Shown here piece after piece: positions 33,957 through 46,423 of a stretch of 64,000 bases of DNA. This DNA comes from Cryptomeria japonica (lineage: Eukaryota > Streptophyta > Pinopsida > Cupressales > Cupressaceae), in assembly GCF_030272615.1 (NCBI RefSeq), contig NC_081409.1:19966260-20030259 (forward strand). Reading direction: 5' to 3'. Every line of letters begins with the position of its first letter. The stretch's first letter is position 1. Both the position numbers and the translations under genes were made by a program. The notes under the pieces were generated by a model that was not told where the DNA came from, did no database searches, and was given only the letters and a program-made list of their open reading frames with translations.

Positions 33957-36900
33957 TTATTTAAAGACATGATAGATTGAATGAGGTATTTGAATATGAC
34001 ATGCTAAATGCTCAACTATAAGTGAGATCAACAACATGTATAAAATGATAAAAATTGAAGAAGAAAAGTCACAAGAAATCTTAGAAGAGGGATGAGTGTA
34101 ATTTATTAGAGCCTTATCCCTAGAGGAAAGGACTTTATGATGAATAGGAGATAAAGATTCATAAGTGGATTTAGAAATTTGAGGGGATTCATAAAGAGAT
34201 TTGTTCATTGCCAAGATTTCCTTATGAGGGGAATGAGAGTTGATAGAAGTAGAAGATGATTTAGTTGAAGTGAGATCATCATCACTACTAAATATAGCAT
34301 TCACATTGAGAGATGGTCTTTTAGATGCTTTGGTACGTTTGCAAGGATTATAGCCGAGTCCAAAGGCATAATTGTGAAAATTAGTCTCTAGAGGAACTTT
34401 TATCCCTTGTTCATGAGCGCCACAACCATTTCCATGATACCCATGCTTAGCAAAAATGCGAAAACCACGACCATAACGATCAACCATTTCAGGAAGAGAA
34501 GGTGGTTTTTCATAAGACAAAGAATCAAACTCTTCATAATTAGAGGTGTGAGGAGAAGAAGTTTGAGAAGCGGCCACAAAATTATTGCTCATAGGTTCAG
34601 GTAAGATTGATTGATTTTTAGTTTCTTCCTTCTCTTTACCTTTAAGCTCTCTAGGAGGAACCCTATACTCACCTACAAAGGTGGGATTAAAATCAAGAGA
34701 TCCCCAATCGTCTTCTGCGAGAACCTTCTCAGCATCAAAAGCCTCTTCATGTGTAGATTCAAGTTGAGAAGAATCTTCTTCAGGAGCTTTAGACTCATCC
34801 AAAGAATTTTGATTATCAGAGGGTGATGATTCATCCATAGGTATTTTGTTTAAAGAGTCATCACTAGAAGAGGAAGGTTTAGAAGAACTCCCTTTGGAAG
34901 TAGATGTTTGTAAACAAGACTGAAGATTAGTATCACCTATCAAGGTATATGTCTTATTGTTATAAATGAATTTAACTTGTCTATGCAATGTAGAGGGGAC
35001 AGCTTGCATACTGTGAATCCAAGGTCTCCCTAATAACAAGTTGTATGATAGATTTCCTGACATAACATGGATAGGAGTAGGCAAAGTAACAGGTCCCACT
35101 GTGATGGGTAAGGTGATAATACCTAATGAAGACTTAGCCACATTATCAAAGCCTCAAATGGGATGAGAGTCGGGCTCAATAAGGGATGTATCCACATTCA
35201 TCTTATGCAATAGATTAATGCTACACACATTAAGGCCAGAGCCATTATCTACCAGTGTTCGTCTTATAGCAGTGTCATTTATGATAACCACAATCATCAA
35301 GGGATCATATTGATGTTGAATTTCACTAGTAGGCAATTCATCTTGGGTAAACACAATTTGAGCTTTAGGATTCATCACAGAGTTAACTAAAGATGCTATA
35401 TTACTAGATGTATTCGGTGGAGGAACATTCAAATCTTTCAAGGCATCTTGCAACATTCCATGATGAGCGGAAGAAGTTTGGATCAAATCCCAAAGGGATA
35501 TCTTAGCAGGGGTAGCTTTAAGTTGTTCTATGAGATCATATTCCTTACCAAGAACTTGTGAAATACGTGGAGCTTGCGGAAGAATTGGTTGAGAAGGAGG
35601 AAGTGAAGTTGGGATAACTGGAGGAGGATTAGGTTGCCTATTGTTTCTTGTGTTATAGGTATGAGCAACCGCATGATAACTCTCTCTAGTCAATTGCTTA
35701 GCATACTTATAAGGGCTCTTAGAAGAATAACCTCCTTGCACAGTAATAATAGGTTTCTTAGGAGTGCAAAAAGAATCATTAGCATAACCACCTTGAACCA
35801 CTAAGATAGGCTTGTTTAAAGGTTGATAATTTTGAGAAGGACAAGCACCTTGGACAGTGAAGAGAGGTTTGTTAGATGTTTCATTCACATGTATCAAATT
35901 GATTGAGGATGGTTTAGAAGAAAGAACAAAAGTGTTGGAAGAATTATTGATAGTCTTCTCTTGCACTAAAATCTTATCACAGATTAGATCAATTTTAGGA
36001 GAGAGACAAGGGATAGGAATTGATGTTCTAGTAGGAAGAGGAAAGGTCATATCATCCTCTATCATCAAATGATCTACATGGGGAATAAACTCTCTAGGAG
36101 AAGGATCAACATTACTCTCTAAAGTCTCACTTTTGAGAGGGAGATCTTTGAAAGAGATGTTAATCATCTTGCTTTGAACTAGGGTATCTTCATGAGTAGA
36201 ACCAAGTTGAGGAGAGGGAGAATGATTGAGATTAAAGGAAGGTGAGAAATTATCAAGGGAGAGAGAATAATCTACACCTTCTTCTAATGGTTCATCCCAA
36301 ATAGTGAGGTTGTTAAAAGGAATGTTTGAAGTATTGTCAATTTCGGGAGAGGAGATAACATTGTTTATTAATTCCTCATCCTTAGGAGGGAGAGCATCAA
36401 TAGATGTGTTAAAATCATCCTCTTTCCTCAAAATATTTTCAATATGATCTTTAGGGGAGAGATAATTAAGGAAATTGCTTATTATTTCATCTTCTTTCTC
36501 TAAGGGATGCTTATGGGTAAGACAAACTTTAGGAGAAGGGTAAGCAATTATCATTAATTTATCATCTCTAGTGGGAATTTTGTTGGAAAAGGAAATGCCA
36601 TCACTAGGAAATGTAGGGATAATGTCATTTTCTTGCACAAAAGGATCCTCATGAAGGGAGTGTTTTTTAGGAGGAACATGAACATATTTCTCCAAAGATT
36701 CATGCTTAGGAAGAAGATCTTTGAAAGAAGTGTTCATAACCTCTTGTTGCACTAACATGCCCCCATTGGAAGGACCAACTTTAGGAGAAAATAAGTCAAT
36801 GTCCATCAATACCTTTTCACTTAGAGAGACATCATGTAGGGAAGGTAAAGTAACATTAAGAAAGGTGTTTATGATATTATTCTCTTCCTCTAGGATAGCT

Positions 36901-37169
36901 ACATAGGAAGGGCACATTTTAGGAGAATTATCAAGATCACTCTTAAAGACTTCATCCTTAGAGCATGGGAGAGTCTCAAAGGGATTGATAGAAACTCTTT
37001 TAGGCACTAAAATGTTGTTATAGATGGGGGGAGGTTCTTTAGGAGAAGGAAAATTTGAAACAAGGGAAGCTAACCCATTATCACATCTATGAAATACATC
37101 ATGACAACAATTTTCCTCTTTCAAATGATAACACATGCAAAATAGAAGGAAATGTTTAATTTTAACCAA
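33957..37169 (-). pseudogene. Gypsy-2 repeat-rich/protease/G-patch ORF (one internal stop)
   Basis: One frame of about 1,070 codons is broken only by a TGA at 35154-35156. Residues about 40-420 are a run of degenerate repeats of roughly 38-45 residues, built on SPK...LVQE...IN.SFKDL. Residues about 434-482 hold three copies of a KP(I/L)..VQGGY motif. No classical gag or CCHC knuckle is visible. Residues 544-563 (YDLIEQLKATPAKISLWDLI) resemble the linker before protease in Tat elements. The protease active site reads VDNGSG (640-645), with NLLLGRPWIH after the stop. An acidic/Ser-rich linker and a G-patch-like segment (YGRGFRIFAKHGYHG) follow. It may supply a particle or RNA-binding protein while relying on another element for pol. 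Confidence 0.8.
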
Positions 37170-37421
37170 TGCAAGTGCTTAGAATGTAGATTTAGAAAAT
37201 GAAATTTATGATTCAAATGAGTTCCTAAATCAGATTTAAAATTATTGATCCCAATTAAGCTATCCACAAGTTCAACTTTTGAATTGAAAAATTAGGGTTT
37301 TAGCAAAATTTCCTCTAAATTTTTGAATCTTGCAAGAAATTAAAACTTGTAAATACAAATTTGAATTGGAAATAGCATAAACACTCAAATTTGAAAACAT
37401 AAATCAGAATTAGAGAAGATT
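37170..37421 (-). other. Gypsy-2 leader
   Basis: About 250 bp between primer-binding site and first ATG, AT-rich and without supported ORFs. It is far shorter than the 2.9-kb leader of Gypsy-1 and lacks the TCACGCA arrays. Confidence 0.6.
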
Positions 37422-37443
37422 GGAGTTCACGTCGGGTTCACCA
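37422..37443 (-). other. Gypsy-2 primer-binding site
   Basis: The minus strand begins TGGTGAACCCGACGTGAAC, three bases inside the 5' LTR. It matches the Gypsy-1 site except for scattered positions at the distal end. The tRNA is not identified. Confidence 0.78.
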
Positions 37444-37446
37444 AAA

Positions 37447-39041
37447 TGTGTGGGAGAAAAAGTGACACTAAGCAAACATGCCCTAATCTCACTTTCAACC
37501 ACACACTTGTGGAATACGAAAGAGCCTAGAGGTATCACACAATTGGCTACTTCTTCTTGTGGAAGAGAGAGCCACGGGCTACCTATTAGGATTTCTATTC
37601 CTTTGTTGTAATTGAAAGATAAAATGATGCAAGTTCAATCCCTAACCCCAAAGTGCAAGTATGAACTAATACAAGATTACAGAATTGAACTTAAATGATG
37701 GAAAGTTGTAAACACAAGGACAAGACAAGAATGCAAATGCGTACCCAGAGTTAAAATCTGACTGAAAATGTTCGGGACGGGGGCGCGCGCGCCACTGTCC
37801 TGATTCTACCCCTGAAACTGCTCCGAAAACTGTTGTTTTGCACTCTGGAAAAGCTGTCAAAAATGCTGAAAATGCTGTCTGTCAGGAGGACCAGGGCGCC
37901 CCACGCCCCTGTCCTGGTCTTTTGCTCTGAAATTTGGTGGGAAGGTCTGTTTCCGTCTGCTTCTTCCGGATCTGCAACCTGCGGTGTCGTCCGAGTCCCG
38001 AAACCTGCACTTATATCTGAAAAGGTGTTTGGGCGGCTATATAGGGTTTTGCCTTAGTCAAACCCCCACTTCGGTGATTTCCACCTCCACGAATAGCCAA
38101 TTTGTATTGTAAAATGTATTGTGTGTGCAGACCTAGTGTTTGTGCAAGGTCCTAAAATGCAAGAAAGCAAACTAGAGCAACCTAGAAAGTAAACCCTAAT
38201 TGCTTGTAAATGATAATGTAAATGCTCCAAATCAAGATGCAAAGTGATCTAAAGCATGAATAAAGGATATATTGAAGCTTATGCAAAGACATGAAAACAA
38301 CATGAAATCATACCCAACCCTCAAGGGAGGGGTACAAGCCAATCTTCAGTTGGTAATCTCCTATTGTTCTTCAATGTCTTCCAAGCCCTAAATGAATGAA
38401 TGAAATTGATAAATGCTTGATAGAAGGATGTTGAATGTTGTTGAAGTCTTCAAAGATCTGCTCTTTCGCTGCATATGAGGTCCTGAAATCAAAAATCGGA
38501 TCCCTTCAAATGAAGAAAGAGAGCTCTTATGTATGAAACCCTAGGTCGTAATTTCATCTTTTGGCCGACCTAGAGATTGAATATCCTGCCAATTTCTTGG
38601 GGTTAAGCTTTATTTTATGATTGGATCGTGCTCCTAAAATTTTGGGAAAAATGTCCGGGACCATGTGCACCGGGCACCATGGTCCCGGCAACTTTTCACC
38701 AAATTTTCAGGGCCGTCGGATATGATGATTTTAGAGAGAATCCCGAAGTTACAGGTGATTTCAAGACATTTTGACCCCGAAACCAAGCCCCCAAGTTTGA
38801 AATAGGACTTAATTAGGGTTTTTGATTGAGTGATGTATTGAAGGAATAAAATGCGAGGGGCGCGCTTTAGTGAAAGGGCCCAACTTTATGATGATGAAAT
38901 AGGACCTTAGACCTAATTAATTTGATTAATTAAGTGCTCAAGGGGAAATGCAATGCAAAATGTAAAATGCACTAAGGTGGGTGCTAAACTAGGTGTGAAA
39001 TTGTACCACCCTAGCAAGTGCGTACAATTTACGACGCTACA
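37447..39041 (-). repeat. Gypsy-2 5' LTR
   Basis: It pairs with 30638-32263 and has a single copy of the 30-bp GC-rich unit. The CTATATAG box is at about 38037-38044. The inverted repeat is retained at about 38656-38687 with a one-base change in the loop. Most differences from the partner are transitions. Confidence 0.95.
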
Positions 39042-39294
39042 ATAGCAAATATGCAAATATGAATATACCAATGATTAATTCTTCAAAACAAAGTGTCCAT
39101 ACGATGTCTTCGACATTACCAAGTGTCTTCCATATCATTCCAAGTGCCGGTGAATATTATATCCTGTCGGTGAACCATATACTAGTAACTGTGCAATAGT
39201 TACTTGCTTGCCGGTGAATGTTGCTAGATTTCCAAAGTGCTAGTGTTTCAGTAGGTGTTGACATCCATGACAAAACCACACCAAAATACCAACA
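39042..39294 (-). repeat. Copia-2 3' LTR, right part
   Basis: This resumes the LTR interrupted at 30637 and ends ATACCAACA. It matches 44664-44916 closely. A purine tract (plus strand ATCTCCCCCTTTG) follows at once. Confidence 0.92.
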
Positions 39295-39654
39295 ATCTCC
39301 CCCTTTGGCATTGATGGCAACACAAGATGGAAAAACCATCAAAGTGCCAAAATAGAAATGCCAAATATCAAAAACCAACAATCTCCTTTAAACAACAATT
39401 TCTCCCCCTGGGAGCAACATGTGTTTATCCAAAGATTAATCTTTAATACCAATCTCTTCTCAAAATATAATGTGTTTTTCCATAGATATCTCTCCCCCTT
39501 TGACATCAAATGCCAAAGTTACAAAAATCAAGTTCATACAAAATACCAATCAATTCAATATATTAACTACACCCCCTGAGAAGTACCTTCCTCATCAAAG
39601 ACCGGAGTAAAAGATTTGTATTTCTTCTGCCGGTTGATGAAAATCATCAACTGT

Positions 39655-42600
39655 CTAAGTCTCTACCAATGGTGGTATGACTCCAAGCTGATCTCTGAGA
39701 TATTCAAAGGTCTCCTTAGGCAAAGGTTTTGTGAAAATATCCGCAAGTTGTTCTTTAGTATTCACATAAACTAGTTTTATCTCTTTTTCTTCAACTTTTT
39801 CCCTTAGAAAATTCAGTTTGATAGAAACATGTTTTGTTTTAGAATGTAATACCGGATTCTTAGATATATCAATTGCTACAGTGTTATCACAATATATAGT
39901 AATAGGTTCCTTGCATTTTACCTTTATGTCTTTCAACATTTTCTTAAGCCATAGTACCTGTGTACAGTTAGTTGCTGCTGCAACATTTTCTGATTCGGCT
40001 GTTGATAAAGATGTACAACTCTATTTCTTACTCAACCAAGAAACTAATCTTTTTCCAAGAAAGAATGCTCCTCCAGTGGTGCTTTTTCTATCATCCACAT
40101 CTACTGCCCAATTTGCATCTGTGTATGCACATAGGTCAAAATTTTCATCTCTAGGATACCATAATCCAAGATTTGTTGTGCCTTGTAAGTACTGGAAAAT
40201 CCTTTTTATTGCTGATTCATGATTTTCCCTAGGATTACGTTGAAATCTAGAAATAATACATACTGCATTCATAATATCAGGCCTGGTTTGTGTCAAATAC
40301 AATAAACCTCCTATCATAGATTTGTATCTAGCTGGATTAATAGGTGTAGATTCATCCCTTTGAGATAATTTGTCATTTGTAGTCATAGGTGTTCTTACCG
40401 GTTTAGAGTTCTCCATCCCAAATTTCTTTAGTAATTCTTTTAAGTACTTGGATTGACTCAAAAATATACCTTTATCAGTCTGTGAAATCTGCAATCCTAA
40501 AAAGAATTTTATTTCTTCAATCATAGACATTTCAAATTCTTGTTGTATTTTACTAGAAAATTCCTTACATAATCCATCTTCTCCTTCAAAGATTATATCA
40601 TCAACAAATACTTCAATAATCAAGATGTCATCATTAGTTATTTTGTAATATAAATTGCTATCTGCATTTCCTTTAGTAAAACCAATCTTTAAAAGATACT
40701 TATCCAACCTTGCATACCAAGCTCTTGGGGCTTGTTTTAATCCATACAGAGTTTTTCTTAACCTGCAAACCATATCATTGTCATCTGTCAAAGAAAATCC
40801 ATTAGGTTGTTCAATATATACTTCCTCTTCAAGATCTCCATTCAAAAATGCACATTTAATATCCATTTGATAAACTTTGTAGTCCTTGTGAGCTGCAAAA
40901 GCCAAGAATAATCTGACTGCCTCAATTCTAGCTACTGGTGTAAAGGTTTCATTGTAATCAACTCCTTCTTTCTGAGAATATCCTTTACATACTAGTCTTG
41001 CTTTATTTCTGACAACCTTACCATCTTCATTAAGTTTGTTTCTAAATACCCATTTGGTTCCAATTACATTTTTATCTTTAGGCCAGGGAACTAATGTCCA
41101 AGTATTATTTTTCTCAATTTGTCCTAATTCTTCTTCCATAGCTTTAATCCAAAATTTATCTTCACATGCCTCATTGATAGATGATGGTTCAATTTCATAA
41201 ATAAGACATACCTCTTCATTTGCCAATCTTCCTCTTGTCATAACTCCTTTAAATTTGTTTCCAATTATCTGATCTTCAGAATGATTCAATCTTACATACC
41301 GGGGTGTCTTAGTTTGCTGTTGTTCTTTGATTATTGTGGAATCCTCTGATGATACCGGGGTAACTGGATCTTCATTTTGTACCGGTGGATTTAGTGTAGG
41401 TTCATTTGTCACAATTTCTGTTGCCAGTTCAGAGTCTATATACCTTGAAGTTCCTCGGAATTGTTCATCAATCTTTACATTTGTACTCTCAACAATTTTT
41501 TGCAATTTCTTATTAAAACATCTATATGCCTTGCTCTTAGATGAATAACCAAGAAATATTCCTTCATCACTTCTAGGATCAAATTTGCCAATATACTCAT
41601 CTCTTCTAATATAACATTTACTTCCAAAAATTCTGAAATACTTAAGAGTAGGAGTATTACCAAACCATAGTTCATGAGGGGTCTTACCGGTTTTACCTTT
41701 GATGTGAACTTTGTTGAATGTATAGACAGCAGTGCTAACTGCTTCTCTCCAATACACATGTGGTAGATTTGCTTCTGATAACATACTTCTTGCTGCATCC
41801 AAGATAGTTTTGTTTTTCCTTTCAATAACTCCATTCTGCTGTGGTGTCCGAGGTGCTGATAACTGTCTTCTGATATCATTCACTTCACAGAATGTATTAA
41901 AGTCCTTGGATGTGAATTCTCCTCCTTGATCTGATCTTAAACATTTGATTTTCTTACCAGTTTCATTCTCAACCATTGCTTTGAACAGTTTGAACTTTCC
42001 AAGTGCTTCTGATTTTTCTCTGAGAAAAGTAACCCAACACATTCTAGAATAATCATCAATAATTAGCATGAAATATCTATCACCTTGTAAGCTTTTAGTT
42101 CTAGCTGGACCACATAAATCAGTGTGAATCAAATCAAGAGCATTATTGGATTTTTCTGGAATACTTTTGAAACTAGCTCTAACTTGTTTTCCAAATTGAC
42201 ATTCCTTACAAATTGTATTCTGAGGTTTCACAATTTTAGGTAGATCTCTAACTACCTTAGAAGTACTTATTTTTACCATGCAATCAAAGTTTACATGACA
42301 TAGTCTCTTATGCCATAACCAACTTTCATCTATATGTGCAATCAAGCATGCCTTTTCATTGTTATTCAAATGAAAGATATTACCTCTAGTCTGATTACCG
42401 GTTCCAATTTCCAAACCAGTTCTATTCATGATTTTACATTTTCCATTTTTAAATTGTAATTGAAATCCTTTCTCAACTAATTGACCAACACTTAAAAGAT
42501 TATGCTTTAATTGTTCAACATAGTAGACATTGTCAGTGTTATGCTTACCATCAAGAGATATTGAACCCTTACCTTTGATTGAATAGGCTTTGTCATCTTC

Positions 42601-43809
42601 AAATCTTACTAAACCTCCATTGTATTCTTGAAAGTTCAAGAATTTGCCTTTGTCTCCTGTCATATGATGTGAGCATCCTGAGTCAATGATCCTTTCATCC
42701 TTTACTTCAACTTTAGCTTCTAGGGCTTGTTCTATCGGTTGAGTAGTAGGTGTTGGTTGATCTTCTATTATAGCAACAAAAACCCATCCATTGTCTGCTA
42801 GATCCTCATTAGAATCATTATTCACACCTTCATCAGCAATGTAACGGAATTTGTCTTTGTTCTTCTTAGATCTGTATCTCTGATATTCAGGATTAGGCTT
42901 GTATGTTCTTCTAGCTTCTTCTCTTAGTCTAGCATGTCTATCAGGGCATCTTGAAGCCATATGACCAATCTTATTTTAGTTGAAACATTTAAAGGGTGCT
43001 TTACCTTCATACTTACTTCCAACAGGACCTTTTGGCATTTTTCTTGCGAATAGTGCTTCAAGTTCTTCAAGCTCTTCATTTTCCTTCCTGGTTTCTTCAA
43101 GTTCTCTTGCATAAAAGGCTTTCTAGTTTGATTTTTCAAATGATGGAGCAAATGATGTTGATGCTTTAAAGGCTAGATCAGTCTTTATAGTAGCAACAGG
43201 ACCAAATTCCTCAATTTCAAAGGCTGAAAGTTTTCCAATCAATGTATCCCTAGTTACTGAAGTATTAGGCATTGTTCTCAACTCATTTATAGTAGTAACC
43301 TTCATTTTATATGCCGGTGGCAATCCTCTTAAGATTTTTGAAACAATTTCATCCTCACTCAAGGTTCCTCCACAACATTTAATACCCAAAACAATTTCAT
43401 TTACTCTTTCCATAAAAGTAGAAATCCTTTCATCTTCTTCCATTTTCAAATGTTCATACCTGACTCGGAAGCTTTCAAGTTTTGCAATCTTGACTGTGGA
43501 ATCTCCTTCATTTAGTGTTTCCAAATTATCCCAAATAGCTTTAGCAGTAGACCTATATGATAATCCCATGATTTGTTGATCTGATAATGCACTCAAAAGT
43601 GCTTCTCTTGCTTTGCAATCATTCTCTTCATCTTTAGCTAAGGTAGTTGGAGCATTTTGACTAGCTACAGCAGCAGTATAACCATTATTTGTAACTTCCT
43701 AGATGTCTTTACCGATGCAATTCAGATGTGTCTCCATCCTGATCTTCCATATCCCATAGTTGGTTCCATCAAGTTTAGGATTGTCCTTCCTGAAATAATT
43801 AGTAGACAT
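39655..43809 (-). pseudogene. Copia-2 gag-pol polyprotein (four in-frame stops)
   Basis: One frame from ATG at 43809 to the stop at 39655 gives 1,385 codons, with only four stops (43699-43701, 43123-43125, 42976-42978, 40021-40023). Gag runs to about 43000. The CCHC knuckle is broken by the third stop (KCFN, stop, [10 protein letters not shown]). The 979-residue middle part (42960-40024) has protease with [11 protein letters not shown], the integrase zinc finger ([13 protein letters not shown]) and core ([23 protein letters not shown]), RT with [14 protein letters not shown] and an FVDDI box, and RNase H with [16 protein letters not shown]. The last stop separates the final RNase H residues. 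With no frameshift it is the best preserved polyprotein here. Confidence 0.95.
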
Positions 43810-43851
43810 TGGATCTCCTCAAGTTGTTAAACTTCTACAAAAGAGGACTAA

Positions 43852-43863
43852 GCTCTAATACCA
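43852..43863 (-). other. Copia-2 primer-binding site
   Basis: The minus strand reads TGGTATTAGAGC, two bases inside the right LTR. It differs by one base from the initiator-Met tRNA complement used by most plant copia elements. Confidence 0.88.
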
Positions 43864-43865
43864 AT

Positions 43866-44916
43866 TGTTAGGTCTTGGAGACAACTGAGAGGGGGGGGAG
43901 GTGAATCAGTTGTCTAATAAATTTAAACCAAAAACTAATTAACCAACTTAATGCTTAATACCTGTAAACTAGTTAAGTGTGCTGATAGACAGTGTTAACA
44001 GTAAATTGCTATACCAGTAGAGATTAATGCATGAAACATAAACATAGAGTCATCCACAACACATAACACCAATATTTGTACGTGGAAACCCTGTAAGGGG
44101 AAAAACCACGATGGGAAACCTTACCCACAATCAGATGATACTACTGCAGATAGTAAGTGAACATAAATGGGGTCTGCACATGCAGAAAGGCCAACATCCT
44201 AGAGCTCACTGCTCAATCACAAAATGGGAGTCACACTGACTATAGTTGGATGGTTAAATCCAATAAGAATGTACTGCACAAAATAGCATCTTCATATGTT
44301 GGATTTAGTACAGGTGTAATGCTGATATGCTTCTACAAAAACCTAGCTTCACCTTCAAATGATGTCTTCGTGTATACCTCTACTTAATCTCGCATATACC
44401 TTCACACAATTATTTTTCGCATTCCACATTCGATCTTACATTTATACCATAACCTAAGATCAATTTTAGTAGGTCGGCTCTACAAGATATTACAATAAAA
44501 ATTTTTTTACATACAATATAATATCCGATGCAATAACCGATTAAACATGTCGACTTGATGCATTTACAACAATAATAAATCATCTCCATAGCGTGCCATG
44601 CTGATCTAGAAAAGATAAACCTGCCGGTGTAACCCTAGATAACCCTGGACCTATTTGTCGGTAAAAGAAAATATGCAAATATGAATCTACCAATGATTAA
44701 TTCTTCAAAACAAAGTGTCCATACGATGTCTTCGACATTACCAAGTGTCTTCCATATCATTCCAAGTGTCGGTGAATATTATATCTTGCCGGTGAACCAT
44801 ATACCAGTAATTGTGCAATAGTTACTTGCTTGCCGGTGAATGTTGCTGGATTTCCAAAGTGCTAGTGTTTCAGTAGGTGTTGACATCGATGACAAAACCA
44901 TACCAAAATAGCAACA
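43866..44916 (-). repeat. Copia-2 5' LTR
   Basis: It starts TGTTAGG and ends GCAACA before the ATGGG duplication. It is uninterrupted and gives the reference for the split left LTR. The G-run hairpin lies at about 43879-43912. Confidence 0.95.
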
Positions 44917-44921
44917 ATGGG

Positions 44922-46423
44922 CATCCTCTTATTCTTTCTTAGTATCCTCATTTTTATTCCCTAAGTGATCGCCTTATTGAAGTTGGTTGGAGTAGGGTGG
45001 CTAATTACAAGTTGGTTGAACATGTGGGGCATGTGATTATGTGCAAGTGGAAATATCCTCAGGATTGGCCTCCTGGTGGGATGGAGGGGGAGTGACAGGA
45101 GTTAGCTCAGATCCTTGCAAATAGGGAATGCACGTCTCTTTTCGAGAGGGACTTGTTAGCTTGGGGTGAAGATTCGTCTGGTAAATTTCCAGTGGCATCT
45201 AGCTATTTGGAGCTAGATCGACAATTTTTTGGGAGGGTTGGCATTCCATGGTGGAAATAGGTGTGGCACAAGTTTTCTTGGCCCAAATGTATTTTTTTTC
45301 TTTGACTAGTGACTCAAAATATGTGTCTCACTTGGGATAATTTACGAAAAAAGAGGTTTCCATGGGCCACCAGTTTGTGTTATGTGCTATAATAGCGAGG
45401 AGTGTTATTTTCACCTTTTTTTCCTTTTCTCTTTTGCTAGGGATATGTGGCATCTTTGGTGGGTGGTTTGGAATCATCCTTGTTTGCATGTCATGTCTTT
45501 GGTTGAGTTTTGGGATCGTCTTGGTTTTTTTTTAGTTTCGACCTCTTTTCTTCAAGTTTCTTGGGAGATTGGGCCTTCTCTCATTTTATGGCATATCTGG
45601 TTGGAAAGGAACCGACAAATATTTTAGGGGAAAAAATTGGTTGTCATGCAACTGTGGCAGGGAGTAATTTGTGCTCGTCAAGAGATGGTTTAGGTTAAAT
45701 GTGACCTTTATGGTCCCGTGGCCCTTGGTGATTTGGATATCTATCCGCGGTTGAGTTTCCTGGTTCCAGGGGTTGGTTCTCCTAGTAGGAAGAAGCTTAG
45801 GTAGGTGAAGGAGAAAATTGCTAGAGAGGGTAGATGATGCCCTCCTCCTCTTGGAGTTCTCAAGATTAATACTAATGGTTCTTCTCGAGGGAATCTTGGT
45901 CTGCCAGGGATAGGAGGTATTGGTCGAGACAACTATGGAGAGGTTCATTTCTTCTTTTCTGTGTATAATGGATTTCACACCAATAACTTTATGGAAGTTC
46001 TTTCTATTTGGTATGTGGTACATAGAGCTTATGCTCAGCGTTGGAGAAGGGTTATATGTAAATCCGATTCATAGATGATTGGTTTGTGTTGACTGTGGGG
46101 CGGTTGGATGGGGTTAATTGGCGGATAGCTTAGGTTCTTTGACAAATTCTCAGTTTGAGTGGGTTTTTTAATTCTATAGCTTTTTTTCATATTCTTAGGG
46201 GATGGAATGGTGTAGGAGATTGTTTTACTAAGTGGGCATTTGATCATTTGGAGGGATGGAGTAGTGTTGACAGGAGTTCTTTACCTTTGGATCTTTATAT
46301 TGTGTTAGATCAATTAATGGACAAGGATAGGCTACTTTAATGGTTGGCCTTTGCTGAGGCTTCCAATCTTGTTTTTGTATTTGTGCTTTGTGATTAATAA
46401 TGTTTAACCCTTTTTAAGGAAAA
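44922..46423 (+). pseudogene. LINE copy B, segment 3: ORF2 C-terminus with RNase H, and 3' end
   Basis: Removing Copia-2 restores the LINE frame across the junction. Around 45250-45640 is a zinc-binding-type region typical of plant LINEs (a degraded WHLWWVVWNHP stretch and the WLERNRQIF motif). From about 45835 a plant-type RNase H follows with LKINTNGSSRGNLG, where the catalytic aspartate of the usual D-G-S is replaced by N. It ends in HILRGWNGVGDCFTKWAFDH (around 46185-46245). A stop precedes a short 3' UTR and an A-rich tail near 46420. Stops and frameshifts are frequent. Confidence 0.88.

Larger units (their letters stand above)
30638..39041 (-). mobile_element. Gypsy-2: non-autonomous Tat-like LTR retrotransposon, 8.4 kb
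   Basis: LTRs of about 1.6 kb (TGTGTRGGAG to ACGMTGCTACA-type ends) surround a 5.2-kb interior. The target duplication is ATAGT/ATAGC (30633-30637, 39042-39046), inside the LTR of Copia-2. A primer-binding site lies inside the right LTR and a purine tract inside the left, so the element is minus-strand. The single long ORF has a protease and a G-patch-like segment but no RT, RNase H or integrase, hence non-autonomous. The LTRs differ by roughly 30 substitutions by eye plus one 30-bp indel, in line with its innermost nested position. Confidence 0.95.
29824..44916 (-). mobile_element. Copia-2: Ty1/copia LTR retrotransposon, nearly full coding capacity, split by Gypsy-2
   Basis: Perfect ATGGG duplications (29819-29823 and 44917-44921) flank TGTTAGG...CAACA ends. 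Removing Gypsy-2 leaves an element of about 6.7 kb with two LTRs near 1.05 kb, a primer-binding site, a purine tract and one long minus-strand gag-pol frame. It is of the same family as Copia-1 but retains the complete RNase H region. It inserted into LINE copy B within the ORF2 3' half. Confidence 0.95.
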
